Assembly (NCBI GenBank): GCA_028023455.1 | Contig: JAQFVV010006335.1 | Span: 1,418,412-1,482,411, forward strand | DNA: 64,000 nt | Reading direction: 5' to 3' | Origin: Epiperipatus broadwayi | Taxonomy: Eukaryota > Onychophora > Udeonychophora > Euonychophora > Peripatidae | Shown: positions 11,304-24,155 of the stretch, one piece after another | How the letters are laid out: each line of letters starts with the position of its first letter | How positions within the stretch are numbered: position 1 is the first letter of the stretch | Position numbers and translations under genes: made by a program | Notes under the pieces: generated by a model | What the model was told of the DNA's origin: nothing | Seen by the model: the letters and a program-made list of their open reading frames with translations, nothing else | Databases searched by the model: none

Positions 11304-14300
11304 CACTGCAGGATGAAGGTCTCTCCAAGTTTAATCCATCTTTTCCTATCTTTAGCTTCTCTTCTCCACATCATCCTTGCACACTTTCTTATTTCATCTA
11401 TCCATCTCACATATGGTCTCTTTCTGGGTCTTTTACAATCTCTTGGAATCCAGTTTAAAATTTCAATTGTCCATCTATTATCATCTCTTCTAGCAATATG
11501 CCCCACCCAACTCCACTTCAGTCTTTTAATTTTTCCAATGAGGTCAGTAACACCTGTTTGTTCTCTTACCCATACATTGCATTTTTGATCTCTTCTTGTT
11601 ACTCCCAACATGCATCTCTCCATATTTATTTGAGTAGTCTGAAGTCTCTGTATTGCTCTTCTTTTAAGTGTCCAAGTCTCAGATCCATAAGTAATAACTG
11701 GCACAACACATTTATTAAAAAACATTCCTTTTCAAACACATAGGCATATTTCCTTTCAGTATCAAGTTATTTCTACCAAAAGCACTCCAACCAAATTTAA
11801 TTCTATGATTAATTTCATCCATTATGTTTCCATCTGTATTAATAATCTGACCAAGGTATTTGTAACTGTTAACTTCTTCTAACTCATCATAACCAATTTT
11901 TATTTTCATATTTTGAAAAAATCTATTAAACATTACTTTAGTCTTTTTAACATTTATCTTTAGTCCTACATTTCTACTTTAATCTGATAACTCCTGCAAC
12001 ATTTCCTGTAACTCTAAAGCATTATTTGCAAAAAAAACAACTACATCATCTGCATAATCTAAATGACTTAAATAATCTCCATTTACTTTCACTTCTTTCG
12101 CTTTTCATCTTAATCCACAAAATATTTCTTGCAGCACTGCTGTAAAAAGTTTTGGAGATATAGAGTGACCCTGTCTTACACCCTTTTCAATGTTGATTTT
12201 CTTACTATCATTGTGTAATCTGATTGTTGATGTTGCATTTTTATAAATATTATTTAAATATGACAATATCCTGGATCTACACCTTGATGATCCAATGCTT
12301 TAATCACTGAAAAAATGTTTATAGAATCAAATGCCTTTTCCATAATCTACAAATCCTAAGCATAAAGGCAACTCATATTCATTTGTACTTTTTATAACTT
12401 CTCTCAATATCAGGATATGATCTACTGTACTGAAACCACTTTTAAATACAGCTTGTTCCCTTGGTTGATGAAAATCCAGTGTTTTCTGTAGACAAGTCGT
12501 AATTATCCTTATAAAAATTTTGTATAAAACTGATAAAAGACTGATAGGTCTGTAATTTCTAATATCTTCTTTATCACCTTTTTAAAATATTAATATTAAT
12601 ACTGCATTCTTCCAATCATCTGGTACATTTTTATCATTTAGACATTTGGTATGTAGCTTTGCTAAAAGTTTTTCTATTTCTTCACCTGCTTCTTTTAATA
12701 CATCTATTATAATTTCATCATTATCTGGAGCCTTCACTTTCTTCATAAATGTAATTGCATGTCTCACTTCCTCGTTCAAAATTCTGGACAATTCAGAAGA
12801 TATAATAAGTATAGGAGGCACTTGTTCTTTATTACTATATAATTCTTGATAGAAGTCCTCTACACATTTCATGATGTCATCTCTCTTTTTAGTAATAATG
12901 CCATCTTTTTTTTCTTATTGCAGATATATATTTCCTACAAATACCAAACTGTTGTTTTACACTCTTTAAACATTTATTCTCTTCTACCACTTTTCTTGCT
13001 AGTTCACAATTATACTTTCTAATATCATTTTCAACTCTTTTCCACACCATTTTACAAAATTTGAGATATTCAATCTTTTTAATACATCATTTTTGTATAT
13101 CTTCATATTCCTTCTTTTTTTCATAAATTCTCTAGTCTCAGTAGAAATTTTATCGGTCAATTTGTCATTCAAATCTGAATCATGTTCAAAATCTACTAAT
13201 ACTTAAAACTGATTTGTAAGTTCTAATTTAAATTCATGAGAATGTTTCTGAAGCTTGGGAATATCAACTGTAAATATTGTTTTTCTTAATAATTGTTGTC
13301 TCTCTAATTTTGCATTAACATGTATCATACATCTTACTAATCGATAATCACTTCCCATGTCAAATTTATTAAGAACATTACAATCTTGAAATATGTATTT
13401 TTGTTAGTCAAAATATAGTCCAATTCTGCTGTACATTCATTTGGATGCTTCCATGTCCATTTTCTTTTAACATTTTTCTCAAACAAAGAATTCATAATAG
13501 AATGTTTTTTTTTTTCTGCAAACTCCACAAGTCTATGTCCTCTCTCTTTTCTATTACCATAACAAAAAATACCTACAGCATTTTCATCTTTCATTTCTTT
13601 ACCAATTATAGCATTAAAGTCTCCCATAACAATTTTAAAATATTGTTTAATCTGATCAAAAGCCTTTTGTACATCCATATAAAAATCTTCTACTACTTCA
13701 TCACAATGAGAACTTGTTGGGGCATAAACCTGAATTATCTGCATTTGGCATCTGCTATTAAGTTATAAAACTAATAATGCCACTCCGTCCGATACTCTAT
13801 CAATCTCCACAATGTTATTCTTCCATTTTTTATTTATAATGAATTCTATTCCACTTGTATTTTCAATATTAGTAGAATATATGTCCACTTTTTAAATCAA
13901 TTGTCTCTTCACCTTTTCTTCTAACTTCACAAAGTCCAATAATGTCCCATTTAATATAAGACAATTCTTCTTCTAACTTTTGAAATCTTCCTTCACTTGA
14001 AAGTGACCTGCAGTTGTAAGCACCTAAATAAAAAGTCATCATCAAATGGTAGCCTGAGTCTGCAATCAAGGGATTCTTAGCATCCTCTACTTTCAGCCAC
14101 TAACCACTGCCTTGGTTGGTGACTTTACAGCCTCCTGTGAATATGGGGCATGATTTATTTTTGTCTGACATAATTGTAAATATTAGAAAAAATATATGCT
14201 TTAACTCGGAGGTAAAAAGCCAATAAACTTTCCACACTGGCTAATGAGTGTTGGTGAGCAGCCCATCCATGTTCATATAGTATATGAATAATCACATAGT

Positions 14301-14374
14301 AATCACAGCTGCAATAACAAGAATGTATGGCGTGGACATTAGGAACTTGCCCTGCTTGGTTACTTTAAGGCCTC
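11287..14374 (-). mobile_element. RTE-clade LINE copy, nearly full length, decayed
   Basis: This is a minus-strand copy of the element at 46554-49800, matching it from the 5' leader (about 14374) to the 3' tail beside 11287. Frame pieces in order are the endonuclease start YNCRSLSSEGR with LCEVRRKGEE (13869-14069), VMGDFNA (13337-13744), the linker to RT (12582-12872), then YKYLGQIIN (11715-11933) and the C-terminal part YGSETWTLKRR to LGETFILQ (11303-11725). Many frameshifts and stops separate them. The RT catalytic region around 12050-12350 is present but broken. Function would be endonuclease nicking followed by target-primed reverse transcription. The 3' end abuts a TA tract and a 57-bp duplication. 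Confidence 0.92.
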
Positions 14375-14414
14375 CAAGAGGAATCAAAGGGTCTCATTTC
14401 AGTTAATAGCAAAT

Positions 14415-14586
<172 letters not shown>

Positions 14587-15999
14587 TAAATGTTATAACA
14601 TTTAGCAACAACACATGTTAAAATTATGAAAAGAAAGATTTGTTAATGCTAAATATTCTGGATCCATCCCGGTATCATATTCATAGCTTTGTGAAGAAGA
14701 TAATATTCCATAAATAATGTCAAATTAAAATATTAAAAGGATCAGAATGAATATGTACAGGGATACTTGAATGCTAGTGATAAGGAAATGCTACAAATGT
14801 CATTTTTTAGAACGATGGGTGCTAGACTCCCTTTTGTTTATAGTATTGATATCCTTAATGATTGATAAAGCTTCTTAACATTTGGCAAACAAAAATTTGT
14901 AAATTATGCAATATCTTAATACCAATTTTAGGAATGGTATAATATAATGTCTAAGCTTGCTAAAATTAAACATGATAATCAAAAGCAGATATTTTATGAG
15001 ATATAAATAATCACAATTGATTTAATCAATTAATCAAAATATCATGGCAACATGCAAGTAGCATTTTTACATAAATTTAATCCCATGAAAATTATGATAC
15101 CTCTATCCTCAATAATAAAGAATGGATCTTATTATAATCACAATTTTTGAAGTTTGATATCAGTTTATTATTAGGTAAATACCAGCAATTAACTTAAATC
15201 CATTATTAGGTAGATAATCAATTATTTAAATTTAAACAGAGGTATTTATTTAGCATCATAATATTAAAACTAGGCTTTGAAAAGTTAGTTTAAAAGTATC
15301 ATCAATAAATGTGTACTTCCTGTTTTAAAGTGTTTTTTAAATAAATTCTAATGGGAATATTAAAACTGCAGTAATTATCAAGAAATGTTATTATTCATTA
15401 TAGTATATCCAAATATGTTAATGAATATATTGGTTGTTGTCAAGAATAAATAGCTACCAAGCCTCTGAGTAATGCAAAGAAAAGCAGTATATCTTGCAAA
15501 AAAAGTGTGATGAAAAAATGTATGATTTCTATTCTTTATTAACATACTCAAGATGACAACTGACTCAATTCAGTGAGAATGCTTGTCAAAATATTTGAAA
15601 AATGGTAATTAGTTTTGACAGAAATTTATTTATGGCCTAAGTTTTTATGTTAAATTTAAGTATTTGCAGTAAAAATGAATGTTAAATATTAAATATCTAC
15701 TAATTCCCACTTTGTTTCAATGCATTAGTCTTTGGAATAGTTTATAAGTTAGTTCATAAAGAAGGCATCAAGATATTATATAACATTGGTGTTGAATATT
15801 TTAATTTTCATCAAGTAAGTGCCAAACAATATTTCAGTTTATAAATTCCACATTAATGGTAGTGGTTGTGCTTTTGATAGTAATTAAAAAAACTACAAAG
15901 ATTTTGTTATTATTTTGAATTCAACATATAAAAAATATTTTACTAATTAATATATAAAGCTGGATTTCTGTTGCTTGGGAACATATTCAGTTGTTTGTG
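14587..15999. other. AT-rich noncoding stretch
   Basis: No gene, RNA or repeat is supportable here. Confidence 0.5.
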
Positions 16000-16039
<40 letters not shown>

Positions 16040-16041
<2 letters not shown>

Positions 16042-17719
16042 TTCCAAACCCCGGTTTCATAAACTCCGTTTCACTTCTCTAACTTATTCCACCTCTCGTT
16101 CAGCTTTGCAACTCGTGGGTTGAGCTAACCAACCGGCAAGTCTTTTTTGTGCGAAGTTAGTGTAATCAACCAGCTCGCCGTAGCCAGCTGTATAGTCGCA
16201 TCACCCATACTAAAGTCCTGCAATATATATCATTGCAAGAAAGACCCAAAGGTACTTTATGGCAGAAAGACCTCAAGGTACTTTATGAAAAAAAAAAACG
16301 TTCTTGCCCGTTTTATGACAAGGTTACCAAAACCCTTCAGCTTTGTTTCATAAGTCAGGTGAGTTTTCACACCTAACTAATTTCCACCTCATATCATGAT
16401 TCAAGCTTTTGCTACGTCATGAAGGACAGGTGAACAGATCTAAAACAACTAGAGTAGTAAGTTGAGTAGTGAATACCGCTCTGATGTTTATGTTACAATT
16501 GAAGGTGTTTTGGTTACCCTCTATGTCATAATCAAGCTATGCAAGTTTTTAATGTTTTTTGTTTTTCATAAATGTACCTTTGATCTTCTGCAATGATATA
16601 TATTGCAGACTTCTACTAGTGGTGATGCTGAACTGATATCAGACCCAGAGCATCGGCATGGATGCTAGTTTGGCTTACGTGTCTAAAGTTCCCCCAAGCT
16701 GAATGAATGTTTCTTAAACGCTCAGAGTTTGTGTTTTAGTCAGTTCTTAACCTGTCCTTCACGATGATAGCAAAGCGAAACATGATATGAAAGTGGAATT
16801 GTTAGAGTAGTAAATACTCACTCTGATGTTTATGTAAACAAATGCTTGAAGTGTTTTTGGTATAACACCATCTATTGTCATAAATACAAGCGTATGCAAG
16901 TTTTTAACTTGTGTTTTTTGTTTTTCATAAAGTACCTTTGAGGTCTTTCTTGCAATGATATATATTGCAGAGATTCTACTATGTGGTGATGCTGAACTGA
17001 TATCAGACCCATGTAGTACTGGCAGCGATGCTGAGTTTGAAGCATTACATGTCTAAAAGTTCACACTGCAAGCTGAATAGAAACTGTTTCTTAAACGCTC
17101 AGTTTGTGTTTTAGATCTAGTTTCTTAATCCTGTCCTTCACTGACGATAGCAAATAGCTTGAAATCATGATATGAAGGTGGAAATTAAGTTAGAGATAGT
17201 GAAATACTCGCTCTGACGTTTATGTAAACAAACACTTGAAGGTGTTTTTGGTATAACAACATCTATTGTCATAAATACAAGCATATGCAAGTTTTTAACT
17301 TGTGTTTTTTTGTTTTTCATAAATGTATCTTTGAGGTATTTCTTGCAATGATATATATTGCAGAGACTTCTACTATGTGGTGATGCTGAACTGATATCAG
17401 ACCCATGTAACTATCTGGCATGCGATGCTGAGTTTGAAGACATTACGTGTCTAAAAGATTCACACTCACAAGCTGAATAGAAACTGTTTTTTAAATGCTC
17501 AGAGTTTGTGTTTTAGATCTAGTTTCTTAATCCTGTCCTTCACTGACAATAGCAAATAGCTTGAAATCATGATATGAAGGTGGAAATTAAGTTAGAGATA
17601 GTGAAATACTCACTCTGACAATTATGTAAACAAACACTTGAAGGTGTTTTTGGTATAACACCATCTATTGCCATAAATACAAGCGTATTCAAGTTTTTAA
17701 CTTGTGTTTTTTGTTTTTC
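16040..17719. repeat. Foldback satellite: inverted then direct ~390-bp units
   Basis: Direct units start at 16479, 16821, 17211 and 17613 (the landmark is CTCTGA(T/C)G), giving spacings of 342, 390 and 402 bp; the last unit is cut at 17719. Before them, about 16040-16460 contains the same unit in reverse orientation: 16218-16260 is the reverse complement of the block around 16925-16972, and 16385-16437 of the block around 17130-17185. The units contain TGCAAT/ATTGCA and CTGATATCAG palindromes. The inverted part and first direct unit differ from later units mainly by small deletions. (TA)n tracts bound both ends. No coding potential is evident. Confidence 0.85.
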
Positions 17720-17735
17720 ATATATATATATATAT

Positions 17736-20700
17736 ATTGTAATTATAATTGAAATAATATTTTTAACGGTTTACAAACAATTACAAACAATCTTTAAATC
17801 TGCAGAAGTACTTTCGGTTACTTTCTAACCTGTTTCAATTGCCATAAAAAAAAAAACAACCAATTCAAATTCAAATCTTGTATTTTATTAGAGATTTATT
17901 AAATGTGTTTTATTTGTTATATAAATTCTCTTTAATTTTTCTTTACTATTTTCTCTAAATTTTCATTTTAAAATTAATTTAAATTTATTTTTATTTTTGT
18001 AAAAAAGAGTATTAAACCCATTATTTTATTTTTTACTTATATTTCACCTTCTACTATTCATATTTTAATTTGATAGATACTTTTGTTTGTTACTATTATT
18101 ACTATTTATTATATTGTTTGGAAATAAATATTCTATATATCCTTAATTTTATTTTTTGAATTTTCCTTTTTATTATTACTTTCTTTTAATTATATATTTT
18201 AAAGATTAAAGTATTTTATTTTCCATTTTCTATTTCTTCTTTTCCTTTTTTCTATTTTAATTTTTTTGTTTTTTTCTTATATTTCTTTTCTATTATTATT
18301 TATATTAATATATTTTTTTTTCTAACTATATTATTATATCCTTCTTTTCTTCCTCTCTTATTTATTCCTCATAAACTCCTCCTATTTTTTGTTACCAATT
18401 ATTTAAAATACATATTATACAACCACCATTCTTATAATTTAAATGTTATTAAAATTTTAAAACATTAAATTATCTATATTAAATATTTTTATTTTTATCT
18501 TTTTTATTTCACAATCCAATTATATTTACTAAATAATTTAAAAATCCCCAATATTAATAATCTTTTTTTATTATATTATATCTAGTTCTATTATTTAAAA
18601 TTATTTTTTTTAAATATTTTATTTATTTTTCAATTTATATTATAATACACAATTTTTAATTTTTCATTAAAAATCTAGATATTATTCTTCTAATATAAAA
18701 CATTATTAATTATTTTAAAATATATAATAACGTTAAAATATTTAATAAATATCTATTATTGTAAATAATTTAAACCTTATAAGATTATATTATTAAATAA
18801 ATAATTTCAAATCTCATTTAAAATTTCATTATTAAATTATTTAAAATTATTAAATTAAATAAAAAAAATCTTTTAATCTTAATAATATATTAAAATATAA
18901 TTAAGTATTAAATATACATTTTACTACTGGATCAAAATTTTACAACTTAAAAAAATTTATTAGCTTAATATCTTTTAAATTTCCTCAATATCCAGTTTTA
19001 AAATTATTACCATTGTAAATATATGTAAAAAAAAAAACCGTTAATTAAAAAATATGTAATTATATGAAATAATATTTTTAGGTTTAAACATTAAACATTT
19101 TAACATATTTTTTTTCTAACTCTAACATAACAAAACTAAAGAAAAACACAATTCAAATTAATTATATTTTAATTTGAAGTTTATTTATTAAATTTTTATT
19201 TGTTTATAAAATTTTTTTTTTTTTTTAATGTTTTCTCCTGAATTCACTTTAAATTAAATAAATATATTTACTTTTTTTCATATAAAAAAAAGAAGATATT
19301 AAAATTATTTTTATTTTTACTTATTAAATATTCTTCATTTTCATACCTGATTCATATATGTAATAAATTGATATATGATCTTTTTGTTATGTATTACTTA
19401 AATATTCTAATTTATTAATTTGTTTGAATAATAATTAACTTTTATATAATAAAAATTTTATTGTTGAAATAATTTCTTTTTATTATTAATTCATTTTTAA
19501 TTAATTTTTTTTAAACTTAAATATTATTTCCTTTAAACCAATCCTTTCTTTATATTTGTAATATTTCAAAAATTTTAAATCATTTTACATCTGTACTTTT
19601 ATTTTTATATTCTTTTAGCTTAATTATTATTTATAATTTAATATATTATCTCTATCTTAATATATTACTTATATTTCATCCTCACATTCAACTTATTTAT
19701 CTCTATAATACTATTATGTTCCTATAAATCTTTTGAAAAAAATATTTAAACCTAAGATATCAAACAACGTGAACATCCCATACACCTTTGTCATTTTATA
19801 ATATTGACCTTCAAAGATCAGTTATCATAAAAATTTTAAAGAACAATGATAAATTATCATATATTACAATATTTTTACTTTTTAATATTTCAATTTTTTA
19901 TGAACATTCACAATGCCATACTCGTAACATCAATACAATAATTCATTTTCATAATATTAATTTTAATACTATTTAAATAAAGATAAATATATCATTAAAA
20001 TTGTAAAAATTAATATATTTAAAGTGATATTAAAGGAAAAAATTACATACCAAATTACCTTCTTTATGTAATTTTATATTTGAAAAACGAGAAAAAGATA
20101 TTCATATAGTATACTATTATTTAAAATATTTTTCACTTTTTAAATATTGTTATAAACTTTATTCTTGACCATATTATTTTAAAAAAGTTGTCATTTGTTT
20201 TAATTTTATTAATATATTGATATTTCATCAAAAAAACAAACTTTGTCCTCTTCAAAAATCATATTTTCAATCTTCAATTCCATTTAAACGAAATAGCAAT
20301 TCATGATTTATCATAAGATATTGTATAATCTATTGCAATTAATTTTCTTAATAATATATCAAAATTATCATACGATCATTCAAATGTATTTTGAAACTAA
20401 TTATCAAATTATAATCTTTCCAATAAAATATTTAGTCGTGACTTAAAACATATTTCTGAATAAAGTATCTTATTATTTGATAAATAAAGTTTAACCTTAT
20501 AAGATTGATATTGTTATTAAATAAAAATAACTTTTTCAAATTGTTATACATTTATGTTCAATTATTTTAAATCTATTTTCAAATAATTTTATATTCGTAC
20601 CAGCACACCATTCATTAAAATTATTAAATTTCAATTTTTAAATATTTACAATATAAAAATTTCCTTTTAAACTAATAATATTATTTAAAATAATAATTTT

Positions 20701-21298
20701 AATTTATAACATTTTTGTATTAAATTTATACGCTGTTCAATTTTATGCTAACAATAAATATCTGAAAATTTTAAAACCTTGAAAAACAAGTTCACTTCAG
20801 CTTAATAATCTTTTAACATTCTCTCCATACTTAAGATCAGTTTTCTAAAATTACTTGAATCATTGTTAAATATATTAAAATAAATAAAATATCCGTTAAT
20901 TAAAAAAATATTGTAATTATAATTGAAATAATATTTTTAGGTTTAAAAAATTAAAAAATTTTAAATCGATACTTTGGTTACTTTTAATTAATGATAAAAT
21001 TAAAAACTAAAGCAAAAAAATCATCAATTAAATTCCAAATCTATATTTTAATGTTAGAGTTGTGATTTATTAAATGAGTTTTATTCTGTTTATAAAATGC
21101 TCTTTATTTTTTTTTACTATGTTTCTCTCTCTAAGAATATTAATTTTCAAAATTAAATTTAAATTTATATTTACATTTTTTTCATAATGAAGAAAACTGA
21201 AGAAGATATTAAATTATTATTTTTATTTTTTAATATATAAAATTCATTTCCTTAATGTTTAATGTAACAGATTAATATAGATAGCATACAATCACAAA
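17736..21298 (-). mobile_element. Tandem decayed PLE units, minus strand
   Basis: Read on the minus strand, three head-to-tail segments each end in AATATTATTTCAATTATAATTACA or a variant: 21298-20912, 20912-19045 and 19045-17736. Each 3' portion aligns with the GIY-YIG region of the plus unit at 21302-21775; shared blocks include TTTAATATCTTCTTCAG, TAAATATAAATTTAAATTTA and AAGTAACCGAAAGTACTTCT (best in the segment ending at 17736). Differences are mostly substitutions and one- or two-base losses. The upstream parts (about 18060-19045 and 19450-20500) are extremely A-rich on the minus strand, G-poor on plus, and I cannot follow an RT there. Tandem, 5'-truncated arrangement is typical of PLEs. 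A TA tract lies at 17720-17737. Confidence 0.75.
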
Positions 21299-21320
21299 TT
21301 TTTTGTGATTGTATGCTATC
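21280..21320. repeat. Perfect 19-bp inverted repeat at palindrome axis
   Basis: GATAGCATACAATCACAAA (21280-21298) and its exact reverse complement (21302-21320) are separated by TTT. This is the turning point between the minus PLE units and the plus unit. The right arm codes for the start of the GIY-YIG domain. Confidence 0.95.
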
Positions 21321-21621
21321 ATATATAGGTGAATCTAGGTGCAGCATTGAGAAAAGATTGAAGGAACACGAATTGTTATATAAGCGTGTAAAAAATAAAA
21401 ATAATGGTGATTTAATATCTTCTTCAGTTTTCTTCGATCATGAAAAAACAAGTAAATATAAATTTAAATTTAATTTTGAAAATGTGAAAATTCTTCAGGA
21501 GGAGAGAAACCATAGAAAAAGAAAAATTAAAGAGGCAATTTTTATAAACAGGAATAAAATGCATTTAATAAATCGACAAGCTTCTAACATTAAAATAGGA
21601 GATTCGTGGAATTTGAATTGA
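21313..21621 (+). CDS. GIY-YIG endonuclease domain of Penelope-like element
   Basis: This open frame of 102 codons covers the C-terminal GIY-YIG nuclease of a PLE. The in-frame sequence just before the ATG adds FCDC, the usual Cys-containing lead-in. Visible landmarks are MLSYIGESRCSIEKRLKEHE (residues 1-20), with the YIG of the GIY-YIG signature at 4-6 and the conserved Arg at about residue 15. FENVKILQEE follows (about 55-64), then KRKIKEAIFINRN (about 70-82), containing the catalytic Glu, and LINRQ. These match PLE endonucleases in order and spacing. The RT that should precede it is missing because the copy starts at the palindrome axis, so on its own it is an orphan domain. It is the least damaged PLE coding piece in the window. 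Whether it is expressed cannot be judged. Confidence 0.85.
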   Translation: MLSYIGESRCSIEKRLKEHELLYKRVKNKNNGDLISSSVFFDHEKTSKYKFKFNFENVKILQEERNHRKRKIKEAIFINRNKMHLINRQASNIKIGDSWNLN

Positions 21622-21800
21622 TGATGTTTGCTTCCGCTTTTAGTTTTTGAATTTTATGGCAGTTGAGGCAGGTTAGAAAGTAACCGAAAGTACTTCTGCG
21701 GATTTAAAGATTGTTTGTAATTGTTTGTAAACCGTTAAAAATATTATTTCAATTAGAATTACAATATTGTTTTTAATTATCAGATATTTTGTTTATTTTA
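21622..21800 (+). mobile_element. PLE 3' untranslated tail
   Basis: This follows the endonuclease stop and contains GGTTAGAAAGTAACCGAAAG, a short duplication of TTGTTTGTAA, and AATATTATTTCAATTAGAAT. The same tail recurs inverted at 17738-17850, in shorter form at 19050 and 20912, and as a fragment at 33412-33490. It runs into TA tracts at 21802-21872. Confidence 0.85.
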
Positions 21801-21801
21801 C

Positions 21802-21840
21802 ATATATATATATATATATATATATTGCTTATAATTTGTT

Positions 21841-21872
<32 letters not shown>
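21802..21872. repeat. Duplicated (TA)n tracts
   Basis: Two TA tracts (about 21802-21825 and 21847-21872) are each followed by TTGCTTATAAT, so a ~47-bp unit including a TA tract is repeated at the PLE 3' boundary. Confidence 0.9.
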
Positions 21873-21874
<2 letters not shown>

Positions 21875-21934
21875 CTTATAATAACCTCTCTCATATACAC
21901 TTTAATGCAGAAAAAAATAAAACTTCTTTATTTT

Positions 21935-21985
21935 TTTGACAGTTTTGACTGTCCAGCTGTCTTCATCAGAGCTTCTCAAATTTCC
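21935..21985 (-). ncRNA. Hammerhead-like motif, PLE type, core damaged
   Basis: On the minus strand CTGATGA (21963-21969) is followed by AGACAGCTGGACAGTC, which can form a GAC/GTC stem II, and then AAAA where GAAA is required, continuing CTGTC. It is followed by an AATAAAG and T-rich tail. The arrangement matches the motifs at 9605 and 38345. The altered GAAA box predicts inactivity. Confidence 0.45.
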
Positions 21986-21989
21986 TCTA

Positions 21990-23240
21990 CTTTTTTTCAT
22001 TTGTAGATGGAAAAATGCATTTTGATATTCAGGTGTAAGATAAAGTATACAATGCTACTGCTGAATATTAAAAAAGTGCAATTAATCACAGTGATATAAT
22101 TACTTTTACTAAATTAACTGTCTATAGGACAATTATTGTACTATATTATATATAAAATGTAAACCAATAAATTCTAATTACATATTAACATGATATTAAA
22201 ACCAATCTGTATTATCATGGGAAAGCAAAAAATCATGCAGGTAATTTTCAAAAATTATATTTATATCATAAATAGTGTTTCAAGGATGACATTAACAATT
22301 ATATATTAAATTATTTCTTTGAAAAATAAGATTATGGTTAGACGTTTGAAAGCTATAATGGCATGATATTGATATCTTCTGGTAAAAAAAATATGATTCA
22401 GAAGTTATTAAAGGATACAAATGCAATATATGTAACAAACATACTAAAATATTAATGTTTAATATCTTTGAATGTATTTATGCTTAAAAAAATTCGTTTA
22501 TATAACTATTGTAAAGTTAATCATTAATTTTTAGCTTTTCACACCTTTCTTTTTGATTATATTCACGAGTGACCTTCAATGCTTAAGGAATAGAATTTAA
22601 TTTTTTCTTTGTAATATTCAATGATAATATTAATATTTAATAAATATTAATATTTAATGGGAATATTAATATTCTATTATCATTAAATATTAATATTACT
22701 ACTAATAAAAGAATCTTTCATTGTTTTATATATTATGTAAATGGAAAAGATAATAGAATTCAATTTACTATATAAAAAGAAATAAATAACATGATTGATT
22801 ACATACATGCTAGAATTTAAAAGAGAATAAATAATAATAAAAAATATAAATTGTAATATGGATTTTTATAAAAAAAAAAAGATTTATTAACTAAACTGGT
22901 TTGAGATATAAATGATACATGTAAAATAAATATTAATAATACAATAACTAGTAAAATAAGACTATATTTTAAAGACAAATTATAAACTAAAAAAATTGAT
23001 ATGATAAAAAATGAGGCAAATAAATAAGATTATCGTATACCACTAATTCATAAATTATGTGAAAAAAATATAAAAGAACATAAAAAATAACAAAATCAAA
23101 TAGAAACTTATAGTAGATTTAATCTATTCAAAAATAAACTATTAAAATAAATAATAAAAAAGATAAACAAAAAGATATAAATATAAATTTACAATTAAAT
23201 CTCTACTTAAAAAAATGATTTAAGTAAGGATTAGAAAACA
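21990..23240. other. A-rich noncoding stretch
   Basis: The plus strand becomes very A-rich from about 22730. It may be the decayed upstream RT part of the GIY-YIG relic that follows, but I cannot trace RT motifs. Near 22610-22700 there is a palindromic cluster of AATATTAATATT. Confidence 0.4.
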
Positions 23241-23535
23241 CTGAGTGATGTTTATAATATAATTTTATTACATTGTAAAAGTGATAATAAAAATGTTTCA
23301 TATGTACAAAAGACAAAAAGTAAATTAAATACATGGTTCAACAACCTATAAAAATAATAAATTCCAATATATATTTGCATATGAAAGAATTTAAATATTT
23401 AAAATTAAAATGTTAGACAATGTTAAAGCATATAAAAAAGAGGATAAATAAAAAATATATTGACTAAAACAAAAAAAAAAACTAGTTTGAAAATGAATAT
23501 TTGTACAAATATAATACCTAAACAATTATAAGAGA
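23241..23535 (+). pseudogene. Probable GIY-YIG relic of another PLE
   Basis: One frame (23241-23349) reads LSDVYNIILLHC then NVSYVQKTKSKLNTWFNN, which resembles the GVYK...C...YVGQT...L..R start of PLE-type GIY-YIG domains. After stops and shifts, FENEYLYKYNT (about 23485-23520) resembles the family's C-terminal E..WI.KL.T block. The Gly of the YIG triplet and the catalytic Arg are changed. It is a distant, dead relic; chance resemblance in A-rich DNA is the alternative. Confidence 0.4.
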
Positions 23536-24017
23536 ATAATATAAACAATTAAATATAAATACGGCAGTAAACATTTTAAAAATAATTTGATTGTTTAAAA
23601 ACAATAAATGCAGAAAAATTAGAAAAAAAATATATGATAGCAAAAATAAATAATATATATATATATATACAGATGTGAAGAAAAAATGTAGAAAAACTTT
23701 ATGATATTAATGTTGTGGTCATATATTATTGTAAACATAATATATTTTATATATTGAATCCTAGATATTAAATTTATATATTATATAGAAATGATCTTTG
23801 AACATAATCATAAAAAATGCCTGGGATGTAGGAAATATATTATTGTAATTTATGTAATGATGTGAAAAGCAATACTTAAAAAAAATAAAGCAGGATTAAG
23901 AAATAGGGAAATGAATGGAATATTTTATGTACTGAAATTAATAGGCCATTTTAAAAAGAAGAAGAAATAGTTATAACAAAGCACTTACTAATCAAGTGCT
24001 ATTCATTAAATAATATT

Positions 24018-24122
24018 ATGTAATAATAACAATGATGATGATGTGATGGTGATGATGATGATGATAATAATAATGATGATGATGATAATAATAATAACAA
24101 TATAATAAAAATGATGATGATG

Positions 24123-24152
<30 letters not shown>
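24018..24152. repeat. Compound trinucleotide microsatellite
   Basis: Alternating ATG/GATGAT and AAT repeats with a few interruptions; the minus strand reads as His, Tyr and Leu runs that are not a real protein. Confidence 0.95.

Positions 24153-24155
<3 letters not shown>

Noticed and set aside
21767-22006. 79-codon plus frame across the TA tracts
   Set aside because: It is mostly translated TA repeat and covers a PLE-type ribozyme motif on the other strand.
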